Assembly: GCA_019424905.1 (NCBI GenBank)
Contig: JAHYYP010000005.1
Span: forward strand, 36,966 to 100,965
Direction of reading: 5' to 3'
Origin: Collinsella sp.
GTDB lineage: Bacteria; Actinomycetota; Coriobacteriia; Coriobacteriales; Coriobacteriaceae
Length of the DNA: 64,000 nt
This document shows, piece after piece, positions 56,781 through 64,000 of this stretch; positions within the stretch are counted from its first letter, which is position 1, and each line of letters begins with the position of its first letter. Both the position numbers and the translations under genes were made by a program. The notes beneath the pieces were generated by a model. That model was not told the origin of the DNA. It saw only the letters and a program-made list of their open reading frames with translations, and did no database searches.

Positions 56781-57066
56781 GAGCGATTTGCTCGTTTGTC
56801 GACGTACGGGTGTTCATTTGTCGACTTCTTGGGCTGTGGCCACCTGTTGTTTCTGTGGTGGCTGCGGGCATCTGACTCAAAAGGGCGGGTTGGCTGTCTA
56901 TGTCTACCTGCGGTTTCTTTGCGGTGCGCTCATTCGGTCAAGTGTCCCGTCAAGTGTTTGGTCAGCATCTGGTTTGCAGCCGAAGGCCTATTTTGCCTGC
57001 GCTTGCCTCGGTTGCCCACCCTCCCCGTAAGCTCAAATTGAGGTCCATCAGTTTGAGGAGGATGCC

Positions 57067-57774
57067 ATGACTGACCAAGTTTCTGACCGAGCACAGCTGG
57101 CCGAAGCCGTCGGCAACGATATTGCCGACATGGCTCACTTTTGGATGCTGCGGAAGTTTCAATTCCTGGAGCCGGCGCGCGAGCAGTTCGAGATTATCGT
57201 CGACCCGTGGCTCAGCTATTGCGAGGAACCTTCTCAAAACGAAATCATGGCCTACAACATGGCGTTTACCGATTGGCTGCTGTTTGAGCGCCCCTATTAC
57301 CACGGCAAGACGCTGTTGGAGCTGTATGTGGACGAGCCGCCAGCGTCAATTTCTCCTGCTTCACTCGGGAGACTTAAGCAGGTACGCGACACGCAGTATT
57401 TCTCGCGCTTCGGCATTTTGGACAAGGATCCTGCGACTGGCATGGTCGTGCTGAAGGACACACGCACCGACCGTCGCTTTGACGTCTACGACCCACATAT
57501 CGTGCAAAAGGAGCACTGGAACGATGGCGCGATTGCGGTGCGACTCGCGTGCGTCGACGATGTCTGGCTGACGGCGGGGCAGCTCTACCTGTATGACATC
57601 GCGCGCCTGAGCGACACGGCGGTCGACGGGCCGGGCGCGGTGCATCCCGAGGACCTGGAGGACGGTTTCGACACCTCGTGCATCAGCTTCTTTTTGCGCC
57701 TGGTCCGCGACATCATGGGTGCCCAGGGGCGGTATGTGAAGTCGCTCAACATCTACGAACAGGAATGGGAGTAG
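57067..57774 (+). CDS. conserved-looking protein of unknown function
   Basis: The 235-residue protein has no signal peptide or membrane segment and is rich in Asp, Glu, Trp and Tyr (WLSYCEEPSQNE, FTDWLLFERPYYHGKTLLELY, YDPHIVQKEHWNDGAIAVRL). I do not recognise the family. Good codon usage and a strong RBS (TTGAGGAGG before the ATG) support a real gene. It lies directly before hairpin array C. Confidence 0.7.
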   Translation: MTDQVSDRAQLAEAVGNDIADMAHFWMLRKFQFLEPAREQFEIIVDPWLSYCEEPSQNEIMAYNMAFTDWLLFERPYYHGKTLLELYVDEPPASISPASLGRLKQVRDTQYFSRFGILDKDPATGMVVLKDTRTDRRFDVYDPHIVQKEHWNDGAIAVRLACVDDVWLTAGQLYLYDIARLSDTAVDGPGAVHPEDLEDGFDTSCISFFLRLVRDIMGAQGRYVKSLNIYEQEWE

Positions 57775-57814
57775 GGGATGGACGGTTGTCGCCTGTCTTG
57801 CCTTCTGCCTTTAT

Positions 57815-58111
57815 GTCTCGATCTGTAACGTTTAGGGACAAAAAACCGGTCTACCTGTTACAGATCGAGACGAATACCTGGGCGCCGCTGGTTTGTCTAA
57901 ATCTGTAACGTTTAGGGGCCTGGAGAACGTCTAACTGTTACAGATCAAGACGTTTGGCACCTGGTTGGGGGAATGTCTCAATCTGTAACATTTACAGGCC
58001 ATAATTCGACCTATCTGTTACAGATTGAGACAAAGGTTGGACGCACGACTGAAAATCTCGATCTGTAACAACTAGAGGCCCAAAGACTGTCTTCCTGTTA
58101 CAGATCAAGAC
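57815..58111. repeat. hairpin array C, 4 units, exactly 80 bp period
   Basis: Units start at 57815, 57895, 57975 and 58055, all with 25-nt loops. Units 1 and 2 have GTAACG instead of GTAACA at the loop side of the left arm. The last arm ends 10 bp before the GGAGG of the following gene. The 23-nt spacer between units 3 and 4 (58032-58054) is identical to one in array D. Confidence 0.95.
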
Positions 58112-58131
58112 ATTTGTCAGCGGAGGTAACG

Positions 58132-59208
58132 GTGGCGATGGTCCATTTGTCCGATGTGGTGGTGATGGAAGTGTCTAATACCGTTTTCAAACACAAGCAT
58201 GCGACTCGCAACACGTTGGCGCGGAATAGGATGCTCGCGCGGCTCACGGAGGCGGCTGAACAAGGCGTGCTGCTTGTGACGCACGGCAATGCCGAGCTCA
58301 TGTGGCTGCGGCGTCATGTGGGAACCGATGATATTGCGGAGCCCGAGCCGTATTTGTTCTGCTTTCAACATGATTGGGATACGTTGACACCGGCGGAGCG
58401 AGCACTGGGGACCATCAAAGGGCTTGCGGAATTTCATCCCGATTGGGCGTTTTGGGGCTATGACGCGGCGCTTTTGTGGGGTCTGGAGGTGCCGAATGAT
58501 CTGCTTGGGTCACGATATCTTGTTAAGACAGGTTGCTCGGTGCCGCTGAGCGCAGGATGTCGGCTGTTGCGTCCGCAAGCGGCGGGCGCACTTGAACAAG
58601 TTGACGGCGTGCAGGTGACGTCGTTTTGGCGCACGGTGGAGGATTGCCTGCTGCGCGCGCCGTTTTCGTACGGGTTGGCGATTGCCGATTCTGCATTGAG
58701 GGCAAGAGGCGTATCGCGCGATGGTCTGTGCGAGCGCCTCCGCTCCGATTGCGAGGGCAGACGAGGGTATCGCAGAGCGCAGGTGATCGCGTCGTATGCG
58801 GACGGGCTGTCCGAAAACGGCGGCGAGTCTCGTTTTCGGGCGTTCTTTATTGCATACGGTTTTCCGGTGCCAGAGTTGCAGGTGGAGTTTCGCGACCCGC
58901 TCGATCCGAGCCAAGTGTTTCGTGTCGACTATTTTTGGCGGCTCGAGGACGGAACATGTGTCATCGGCGAGCTCGACGGGAAGGGAAAGTATACCCTGCA
59001 GGATAGTGGGAATCGGGAGTCGGTCGACCCATTCGTGGCAGAACGTCAGCGAGAGTCTCATCTGACGATGCTTGGGCACAAGGTGCTTCGGTTTACGTTT
59101 GATGAACTCAAGAACCCGGGGAAACTGGCTGAAAAGATGAGACTGGCGGGAATTCAACAGCGGGCCGATCTGGCTGAGGAATGGAGACGCCAGTGGTATG
59201 GGTGCTAA
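58132..59208 (+). CDS. AbiEi-like protein with C-terminal PD-(D/E)XK (DUF559/Vsr-type) nuclease fold
   Basis: The ~358-residue protein has the middle region of AbiEi-related proteins (LTPAERALGTIKGLAEFHPD, then GYDAALLWGLEVP and VDGVQVTSFWRTVEDCLL). Its C-terminal domain carries FRVDYFW and IGELDGKGKY, a D...ExDGK pattern typical of DUF559/Vsr-like endonucleases, then EDALR-type LTMLGHKVLRFTFDEL. AbiEi is the antitoxin-side regulator of type IV toxin systems; no AbiEii toxin gene is adjacent. GTG 58132 or ATG 58138 are both possible after GGAGG. It is enclosed by hairpin arrays C and D. Confidence 0.7.
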   Translation: MAMVHLSDVVVMEVSNTVFKHKHATRNTLARNRMLARLTEAAEQGVLLVTHGNAELMWLRRHVGTDDIAEPEPYLFCFQHDWDTLTPAERALGTIKGLAEFHPDWAFWGYDAALLWGLEVPNDLLGSRYLVKTGCSVPLSAGCRLLRPQAAGALEQVDGVQVTSFWRTVEDCLLRAPFSYGLAIADSALRARGVSRDGLCERLRSDCEGRRGYRRAQVIASYADGLSENGGESRFRAFFIAYGFPVPELQVEFRDPLDPSQVFRVDYFWRLEDGTCVIGELDGKGKYTLQDSGNRESVDPFVAERQRESHLTMLGHKVLRFTFDELKNPGKLAEKMRLAGIQQRADLAEEWRRQWYGC

Positions 59209-59249
59209 GGGGTGCAACTGACGCGAAGGTGGTTGTTCCTGCCGAGTTT

Positions 59250-59545
59250 GTCTCAATCTGTAACAACAAGGGACCGTTTGGCCTCGTAACTGTTACAGAT
59301 TGAGACGGAAGGTTGGCTACCGCTAAAAGATCTCAATCTGTAACATCTAGAGGCCGAAAACCTGTCTACCTGTTACAGATTTAGACGTTTGACGACGGGG
59401 CTGGGAATATCTCGATCTGTAACATCTGATGGCCAAAATTCGACCCAACTGTTACAGATTGAGACAAAGGTTGGACGCACGACTGAAAATCTCGATCTGT
59501 AACATCTGGCGGCTCAAAACCGAGCTTACTGTTATAGATCAAGAC
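59250..59545. repeat. hairpin array D, 4 units, 79-80 bp period
   Basis: Units start at 59250, 59330, 59409 and 59489, all with 25-nt loops. The array begins 41 bp after the stop of the AbiEi-like gene. The last right arm has TGTTATAG instead of TGTTACAG. Confidence 0.95.
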
Positions 59546-59696
59546 GTTTTGCTGGAACGACCGAAGCATCGCTGCACTGGTCTGTTCATCCTCACGCCCT
59601 TCTCTTCCTCCCGTTAGCCGATATGTCCGCAGTAACCCTGTCGCGCGGGGTGATAATGGACAAATGTTCAAGTTAATTGCGAGGGAGGAGCTCGAT

Positions 59697-61067
59697 ATGG
59701 CCTCTGCCGATCGTCCCACGTTGTTTATCAATGCGACCGTTCTGGATGGTTCGGAGCATATGGAGCCGCAACCCGATATGGCCGTGGCCGTTGAGCGCGG
59801 TGTCATCACGTGGATGGGGCCGAGTGCTGTGGCGCAGGCGCCTGCGGGTGCCGAGGTTATCGACCTGGCGGGTGCGTATCTCATGCCAGGCCTCATCAAT
59901 ATGCATGTGCATCTGTGCGGTTCGGGCAAGCCGGTTTCGGCGGGCGATGCGGGCGCGCTGATGAAGAAGCTCGATAATCCCGTGGGGCGCGCCATCGTGC
60001 GCCACATTCTTAAGGGCAGCGCCCAACAGCAGCTGGCAAGCGGCGTGACCACGGTGCGCGGCGCGGGCGACCCGCTGTTTGCCGATCTTGCCGTGCGCGA
60101 TGCTATCGATGCCGGCAAGTACCAAGGTCCTCGCCTGGTGGCGCCGGGAACGGGTGTCACGGTGCCGGGCGGCCATGGTGCGGGCCTGTTCGCCCAGGTG
60201 GCCAACAGTCCCGCCGAAGCGGCCGAGCAGGTGCGCGACCTGTATGCGCGCGGTGCCGATGTCATCAAGCTGTTCGTGACGGGCGGCGTGTTCGACGCTA
60301 CCGAGGTGGGCGAGCCGGGCGTGCTGCGCATGCCCGTGGAGGTTGCCGCGGCGGCGTGCAAGGCAGCGCACGATATGGGCCTTCCGGTTATGGCTCATGT
60401 CGAGAGTACCGAGGGCGTGAAGGCCGCGCTTGAGGCCGGCGTTGACACGATTGAGCACGGCGCTCCGTTGACGCCCGAGATTCTGGAGCTGTACCGTGGC
60501 GCCGCGGGTACGCAGCTCGAGGGACGTGCGCCGAGCGTGACCTGCACTATCAGCCCGGCGCTGCCGTTTGTATTGCTCGATCCGGAAAAGACTCATTCGA
60601 CCGATACGCAAAAGAAGAACGGCGACATCGTGTGCTCGGGCATCATCGAGAGCGCCCGTGCCGCACTGGAAGCTGGTGTTAGGGTGGGCCTAGGCACGGA
60701 TTCGAGCTGCCCGTTCGTGACGCAGTATGACATGTGGCGTGAGGTGGCCTATTTTGCCAAGTATGTGGGCGTGAGCAACGCCTTCGCGCTGCATACGGCT
60801 ACGCAAGTCAATGCCGAGCTGCTGGGGCTGGGCGGCGAGACCGGCACAATCGAGTGCGGTAAGGCCGCCGATATCCTGGTGACGCGCGAGAACCCGCTCG
60901 ATGACCTGTGCGCTCTGCGTGAGCCGATACACGTGATGTGTCGCGGTGATCTGGTGCGCAAACTCAAGGTCAAGCGTATCCCCGAGGTTGACGCGGAGCT
61001 CGACGCGATTATGGCCATGCCGGCAGAAGCCCTGGCAGAGGAGCTCGCTCGCGACGGCGTAGCTTAG
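59697..61067 (+). CDS. amidohydrolase family protein
   Basis: The 456-residue protein has the metal-dependent hydrolase layout: GLINMHVHLCGSG (first histidine pair), IKLFVTGGVF near the bridging lysine, VMAHVESTEG, DTIEHGAPL and LGTDSSCPF. It resembles imidazolonepropionase- or prolidase-type amidohydrolases of broad annotation; substrate unknown. The ATG at 59697 has GGGAGGAG 6 bp upstream and is preferred to 59664. Confidence 0.85.
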   Translation: MASADRPTLFINATVLDGSEHMEPQPDMAVAVERGVITWMGPSAVAQAPAGAEVIDLAGAYLMPGLINMHVHLCGSGKPVSAGDAGALMKKLDNPVGRAIVRHILKGSAQQQLASGVTTVRGAGDPLFADLAVRDAIDAGKYQGPRLVAPGTGVTVPGGHGAGLFAQVANSPAEAAEQVRDLYARGADVIKLFVTGGVFDATEVGEPGVLRMPVEVAAAACKAAHDMGLPVMAHVESTEGVKAALEAGVDTIEHGAPLTPEILELYRGAAGTQLEGRAPSVTCTISPALPFVLLDPEKTHSTDTQKKNGDIVCSGIIESARAALEAGVRVGLGTDSSCPFVTQYDMWREVAYFAKYVGVSNAFALHTATQVNAELLGLGGETGTIECGKAADILVTRENPLDDLCALREPIHVMCRGDLVRKLKVKRIPEVDAELDAIMAMPAEALAEELARDGVA

Positions 61068-61116
61068 GCGCTGGCGCGACGGGGCGACAGCTTTATCGAA
61101 TGATGTCGCCCCATGC

Positions 61117-61155
61117 AAAAGCCGAGGTCTCAGTGCGAGGCCTCGGCTTTTATTT
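61117..61155. terminator. bidirectional terminator
   Basis: AAAAGCCGAGG pairs with CCTCGGCTTTT across a 13-nt loop. It serves the amidohydrolase on the plus strand and the convergent zinc-ribbon gene on the minus strand. Confidence 0.88.
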
Positions 61156-61173
61156 TGTCCCATGGTATGGCGG

Positions 61174-61647
61174 CTATGAGCGCGTTTCCATCTTGGCGTG
61201 GCACTTGGGGCAGGTGACGCGGATCTTGCCTTTGCCCTTGGGGACGGAGAGCATTTGGCCACAGTTGGGGCACTTGAGGTATGCCGTGGTCTTGCGGCCC
61301 TTCCACATCTTCTTAGCCGTGCGTTTGGCACGCTCAAAGTCCTCCTTGCTGGTGCCGGCCGCGCGTGAGGTGCTGGCCGCTGCAGCGCCGCCGCCCAAAC
61401 TGGCGACGAACTTGCCCAAGCCGGGGACATTGGCGGTCGCAGCGACAAAGGCCTTGTTCTCCTTGCGACGTGCATCGGTATTTTTGGACAGGCCGCGCAG
61501 CACGCCAATTACGATGACGGCGATGGCGATCCAGCTGAGCCACTGGATGCGGGCTATCGATCCGATCATCGCGATGATGATGCCGGCAAAACCCATTACG
61601 ATGGTGAGTTCATCGGCGCCATTGCGACCCTTCATAAAGTCATTCAT
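61174..61647 (-). CDS. small membrane protein with C-terminal zinc ribbon
   Basis: The 157-residue protein has two N-terminal membrane segments (LTIVMGFAGIIIAMIGSIAR and WLSWIAIAVIVIGVLRGL), a basic linker and a C-terminal zinc ribbon (CPNCGQMLSVPKGKGKIRV then CPKCHAK). I do not know its function; similar proteins are common in Gram-positive bacteria. The ATG at 61647 has AAAGG upstream; the frame is open to 61677. Confidence 0.75.
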   Translation of the reverse strand: MNDFMKGRNGADELTIVMGFAGIIIAMIGSIARIQWLSWIAIAVIVIGVLRGLSKNTDARRKENKAFVAATANVPGLGKFVASLGGGAAAASTSRAAGTSKEDFERAKRTAKKMWKGRKTTAYLKCPNCGQMLSVPKGKGKIRVTCPKCHAKMETRS

Positions 61648-61702
61648 GCAAATTGCCTTTCGTTCGATATGCTGCACGCCTTTATACCCGATTTAGAGCA
61701 AG

Positions 61703-61783
61703 GGGGACAGGTTAATCTACACCAATGCGGTGCAAACATACCTGTCCCCGGAACACCAAGACGGTGTAAAGAAGTCTGTCCCC
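61703..61783. repeat. GGGGACAGGT palindromic repeat
   Basis: GGGGACAGGT (61703-61712) pairs with ACCTGTCCCC (61740-61749), and GTGTAAAGAAGTCTGTCCCC follows. It is of the same type as the palindrome at 30199. Confidence 0.7.
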
Positions 61784-61793
61784 AATGCCCCAA

Positions 61794-62066
61794 TTACTTG
61801 GAGAGCTTGTCGACAACGCGTTCGATCTCGGCGAGCTTGGCGGCCTTTAGGTCTTCGTCGCCCGATTCGATTGCCGAAGTCACGCAGCCCTCGATATGCG
61901 CCTTGAGCACGTCGGCGTTAATGCGCGCGAGGAGTGCCTGCGTGGCCATGAGCTGCGTGGAAATATCGACGCAATAGCGGTCCTCATCGACCATCCGCAA
62001 GATGCCGTCGATCTGACCGCGTGCCGTCTTGAGCATACGGGTCACCGATTTGTGGTCTGCCATCAT
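61794..62066 (-). CDS. csoR: CsoR-family copper-sensing repressor
   Basis: The 90-residue four-helix protein has the copper-binding triad with CsoR spacing: Cys32 (RYCVDISTQ), His57 and Cys61 (KAHIEGCVTSA). CsoR releases DNA when it binds Cu(I). copZ and copA lie on the same strand further right but are now separated from csoR by an insertion sequence. The upstream 43 bp to the interrupted palindrome leave little room for its own promoter. It starts MMADHK; either ATG may be used. Confidence 0.9.
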   Translation of the reverse strand: MMADHKSVTRMLKTARGQIDGILRMVDEDRYCVDISTQLMATQALLARINADVLKAHIEGCVTSAIESGDEDLKAAKLAEIERVVDKLSK

Positions 62067-62145
62067 GGCGGGTCCTCGTTTCTGGTCGATCTTTCGGATA
62101 TCCCTGTCAGTTGCGGTGAAATACGGACCGTTTAAAGGCCTAGGG

Positions 62146-63443
62146 GGGGTGCGGACAGAAAGTTGGACCGCGGGGCGGTCCGGACTGGAGGTTCGCATGT
62201 ACAGCAGGGAGAAGGTCGAGCTCTTCCTCCTGGCGACGGAGGACGGCATGGGGCCCACCGCCGCCGCGGAGTTCGCGGGGGTCACGGTGAGCGCGGCCAA
62301 GAAGTGGGCGACGGGGCACCTCCCGCGCAGCTACACCGGCGGGGGCTGTAGAATCGGTGCGAGGAAACCGCGCCGGAAGGAGGCCAGCTTGGGCCCCGAC
62401 AAGTCGATCTACGCCCCGCCCGCGACCGGCCCGCTCGCCGGGCTCAACGAGGACCAGATAGAGAACCTGCTGCTCAGGGCGGTGTTGGCCGACCTAAAAG
62501 CGGAAGGGTGGGACCCGGCTTCGATCTCGAACAGGAGCAAGTGCGAGCTCGGCGAGAGATTGAGGCGGGCGACCGCCCTGCCCCTCCGCTCGATCACAGG
62601 TTTCTTGAGGATATCGAAGAGCTCCTATGAGTACTGGAGGCCCCGCGTCGCCGCGCCGCGCGACCGCGACGCCGACATACGCGACCGCGTGGTGCGCATC
62701 TTCCGCGAGGGCTCGGGGTGCTGGGGGTACCGCACCGTCTGGGCGCGCCTGCGCCGCGAGGGCGTCCGCGCCAGCGAGAAGCGCGTGGCCCGCGTGATGC
62801 GCGAGGAGGGCCTCGAGGTCGTCTACAACAGGAGGCGCGCCCGGGGCTACAGCTCCTACGCCGGCGAGGTCTCCAAGGCGCCGGAGAACCTCGTGAACAG
62901 GAGGTTCCGCGCCGACGAGCCCAACCGGCTGTGGCTCACCGACATCACCGAGTTCAGGCTCCCGGGCGGCGAGAAGGTCTACCTGAGCCCGGTCATCGAC
63001 TGCTTCGACGGGATGCCCGTCGCCTGGTCGATCGGGCTGCACCCCGACAAGCGCCTCGCGAACTCGAGCCTGCTCAAGGCCTGCGCGGCGAGGCCGGCGG
63101 GGGTGCGCACGACAATCCACTCGGACCGGGGCGGCCACTACCGCTGGCCGGAGTGGATCGGGATCTGCGAGGAGAACGGCCTGGTCAGGAGCATGTCAGC
63201 GAAGGGCTGCAGCCCGGACAACTCGGCCTGCGAGGGCTTCTTCGGCCGCCTCAAGAACGAGTTCTTCCGCTACAGGGACTGGGAGGGCGTGACGGCCGAG
63301 GAGTTCATGGGGAGGCTCGAGGCCTACCTCGTGTATTATCGCGAGGGGCGGATAAAGAAGTCCCTCGGGTGGCTGAGCCCGATGGAGTACCGCAGGAAGC
63401 TTGGATACGCCTAGGCGCGGTCCAAGAAATCGTCCGCACCCCC
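62146..63443 (+). mobile_element. IS3-family insertion sequence, ~1.3 kb
   Basis: The ends carry imperfect inverted repeats of about 27 bp: GGGGTGCGGAC and TTGGACCGCG are shared by both ends with a variable middle. GGG flanks both sides (62143-62145 and 63444-63446) as a probable 3-bp target duplication, typical of the family. The exact base at each G/C run is uncertain by one or two. It contains one transposase gene and looks intact. Confidence 0.88.
62197..63414 (+). CDS. IS3-family transposase, single reading frame
   Basis: The 405-residue protein has an N-terminal helix-turn-helix (KVELFLLATEDGMGPTAAAE), then a HTH_21-like region and a DDE integrase core with LWLTDITEF, IHSDRGGHY and NSACEGFFGRLKNEFF supplying the D, D and E. 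Most IS3 members make the fusion by frameshift from two frames; here one frame encodes all. It uses many AGG arginine codons, unlike the CGC/CGT use of neighbours, a sign of recent arrival. GGAGG precedes the ATG. Confidence 0.92.
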   Translation: MYSREKVELFLLATEDGMGPTAAAEFAGVTVSAAKKWATGHLPRSYTGGGCRIGARKPRRKEASLGPDKSIYAPPATGPLAGLNEDQIENLLLRAVLADLKAEGWDPASISNRSKCELGERLRRATALPLRSITGFLRISKSSYEYWRPRVAAPRDRDADIRDRVVRIFREGSGCWGYRTVWARLRREGVRASEKRVARVMREEGLEVVYNRRRARGYSSYAGEVSKAPENLVNRRFRADEPNRLWLTDITEFRLPGGEKVYLSPVIDCFDGMPVAWSIGLHPDKRLANSSLLKACAARPAGVRTTIHSDRGGHYRWPEWIGICEENGLVRSMSAKGCSPDNSACEGFFGRLKNEFFRYRDWEGVTAEEFMGRLEAYLVYYREGRIKKSLGWLSPMEYRRKLGYA

Positions 63444-63502
63444 GGGCGGCACAACAGTCCGTATTTCACCGCAACTTCTGGGGATTGAGTAGACAGCGTC
63501 TG

Positions 63503-63724
63503 CTACGCGGCGGTTACGGACAGGGCATGGAACTTCTCGCCCGCGGCCTCGACAGCGGCGGCGAGCTGCTCGGCGGTCACGGTGTCGGCACACTCCACCT
63601 GGACGGTCTGGGTCTCGTGATCGGCGTCGGCGTCGGTCACGCCGGCAACGTTGAGCAACGCCGTCTCGACGGTGGCGTCGCAGTGGCCGCACATAAGGCC
63701 AGACGTTTTAACGATGTAGTTCAT
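63503..63724 (-). CDS. copZ: copper chaperone-like heavy-metal-associated domain protein
   Basis: The 73-residue protein is a single HMA domain with the metal-binding GLMCGHCDATVE (MxCxxC) near residue 12 and the usual beta-alpha-beta pattern. It would deliver Cu(I) to the P-type ATPase CopA encoded upstream on the same strand, or to CsoR. AAAGGAGA precedes the ATG. Confidence 0.9.
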   Translation of the reverse strand: MNYIVKTSGLMCGHCDATVETALLNVAGVTDADADHETQTVQVECADTVTAEQLAAAVEAAGEKFHALSVTAA

Positions 63725-63752
63725 GATTATCTCCTTTTCGTTGAGTACCTAA

Positions 63753-63819
63753 AGTTGCGGTGGAATACGGACTAAATAGCGGTTTAGCTAAGCATGTTAC
63801 GCCTTATTTCACCGCAACT
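63753..63819. repeat. 67-bp palindromic element, copy 6
   Basis: AGTTGCGGTGGAATACGGAC and TTATTTCACCGCAACT form the outer arms with two changes; the centre is A/T-rich. It sits between copA and copZ, and the copA stop codon lies in its right arm. Confidence 0.88.
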
Positions 63820-64000
63820 GATGGCTTAAAGGTTCGCAGGCGCAGCGCATTGCTTACGACGCACACGCTCGACAGACTCATGGCCGCGGCGCCAAACATC
63901 GGCGAGAGTTGCCAGCCGGTGAGGGGGAAGAACACGCCCGCGGCGAGCGGAATGCCGATGCCGTTGTAGAACAGCGCCCAGAACAGGTCCTGCTTGATGT
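63804..64000 (-). CDS. copA: copper-translocating P-type ATPase, C-terminal end (partial)
   Basis: Only the last ~65 residues are in the window. They read KQDLFWALFYNGIGIPLAAG, a membrane segment, then LSPMFGAAAMSLSSVCVVSNALRLRTFKPS, the standard end of CopA-type ATPases. The final VAVK and stop are encoded by the 67-bp palindromic element. The gene continues beyond position 64000 and would be upstream of copZ in the same operon. Confidence 0.92.
   Translation of the reverse strand, partial: IKQDLFWALFYNGIGIPLAAGVFFPLTGWQLSPMFGAAAMSLSSVCVVSNALRLRTFKPSVAVK

Larger units (their letters stand above)
62109..63476. repeat. 67-bp palindromic element, copy 5, interrupted by an IS element
   Basis: The left half (62109-62145) and right half (63447-63476) carry AGTTGCGGTGAAATACGGAC and GTCCGTATTTCACCGCAACT. 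Removing the insertion and one GGG gives a 67-bp element with a centre like that of copy 2 (TAGGGCGGCACAACAG versus TAGGCCGCCAAACAG). Confidence 0.9.

Noticed and set aside
56719..57041. Plus-strand frames of about 90-100 codons after gltD
   Set aside because: They cross the GGGGAC repeats, have cysteine- and leucine-rich random-looking sequence and no good start.

Overview
The window is from a high-GC anaerobic actinobacterium of the class Coriobacteriia, most likely Collinsella or a close relative. This placement is inferred from protein sequences, gene neighbourhoods, Zn-type S14 and L31, ribosomal proteins with long Ala/Lys/Glu tails, and strong use of GC-ending codons. No 16S rRNA gene is present to confirm it.

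Layout. Positions 1-4800 hold accessory genes of a selenium-dependent molybdenum hydroxylase system: a MobA-like nucleotidyltransferase, a dihydropyrimidinase-type hydrolase, YqeC, YqeB and XdhC. Positions 5099-14823 hold the distal spc operon and the alpha operon: rplE, rpsZ, rpsH, rplF, rplR, rpsE, rpmD, rplO, secY, adk, map, infA, rpmJ, rpsM, rpsK, rpsD, rpoA and rplQ. truA follows. rplX and the S10 genes, normally just upstream of rplE, are replaced by the hydroxylase locus. Positions 15900-30100 are mixed housekeeping: a glycosyltransferase-like protein, argR, a class A PBP, a U32 protease-family protein, tyrS, adenine deaminase, two Cof-type HAD phosphatases, citrate synthase, an ACT protein and rpmE. 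Positions 30460-43400 hold secA, prfB, a YitT protein, a split transketolase, a zinc-ribbon protein, ftsE-ftsX and rnr. Positions 43500-48300 hold a serine recombinase, a VanZ-like remnant, an ArsC/Spx-like protein, tRNA-Gln and tRNA-Glu, a TPR-like protein, smpB, and a flavin reductase next to a tiny rubredoxin. Positions 48445-59545 hold mntH, gltB-gltD, an unknown protein and an AbiEi-like PD-(D/E)XK protein, with four arrays of regularly spaced hairpins. The right end holds an amidohydrolase and a copper locus (copA, copZ, csoR) split by an IS3-type insertion.

Most unusual signal. Fourteen hairpin units lie in four arrays (3, 3, 4 and 4 units). Each unit has two 16-nt arms around a loop of exactly 25 nt, and units repeat every 79-80 bp. 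The arrays sit in pairs on both sides of two single genes, mntH and the AbiEi/PD-(D/E)XK gene. One inter-unit spacer is identical in two arrays. I know of no described system that matches this.

Other structure. A separate family of 67-bp palindromes recurs six times. One copy is interrupted by the IS element, and two genes end inside copies. Other GGGGAC-containing palindromes fill many intergenic gaps. Release factor 2 has SPT where SPF is expected. Several 5' leaders could form regulatory RNA structures, upstream of rpmJ, rpmE and a HAD gene.
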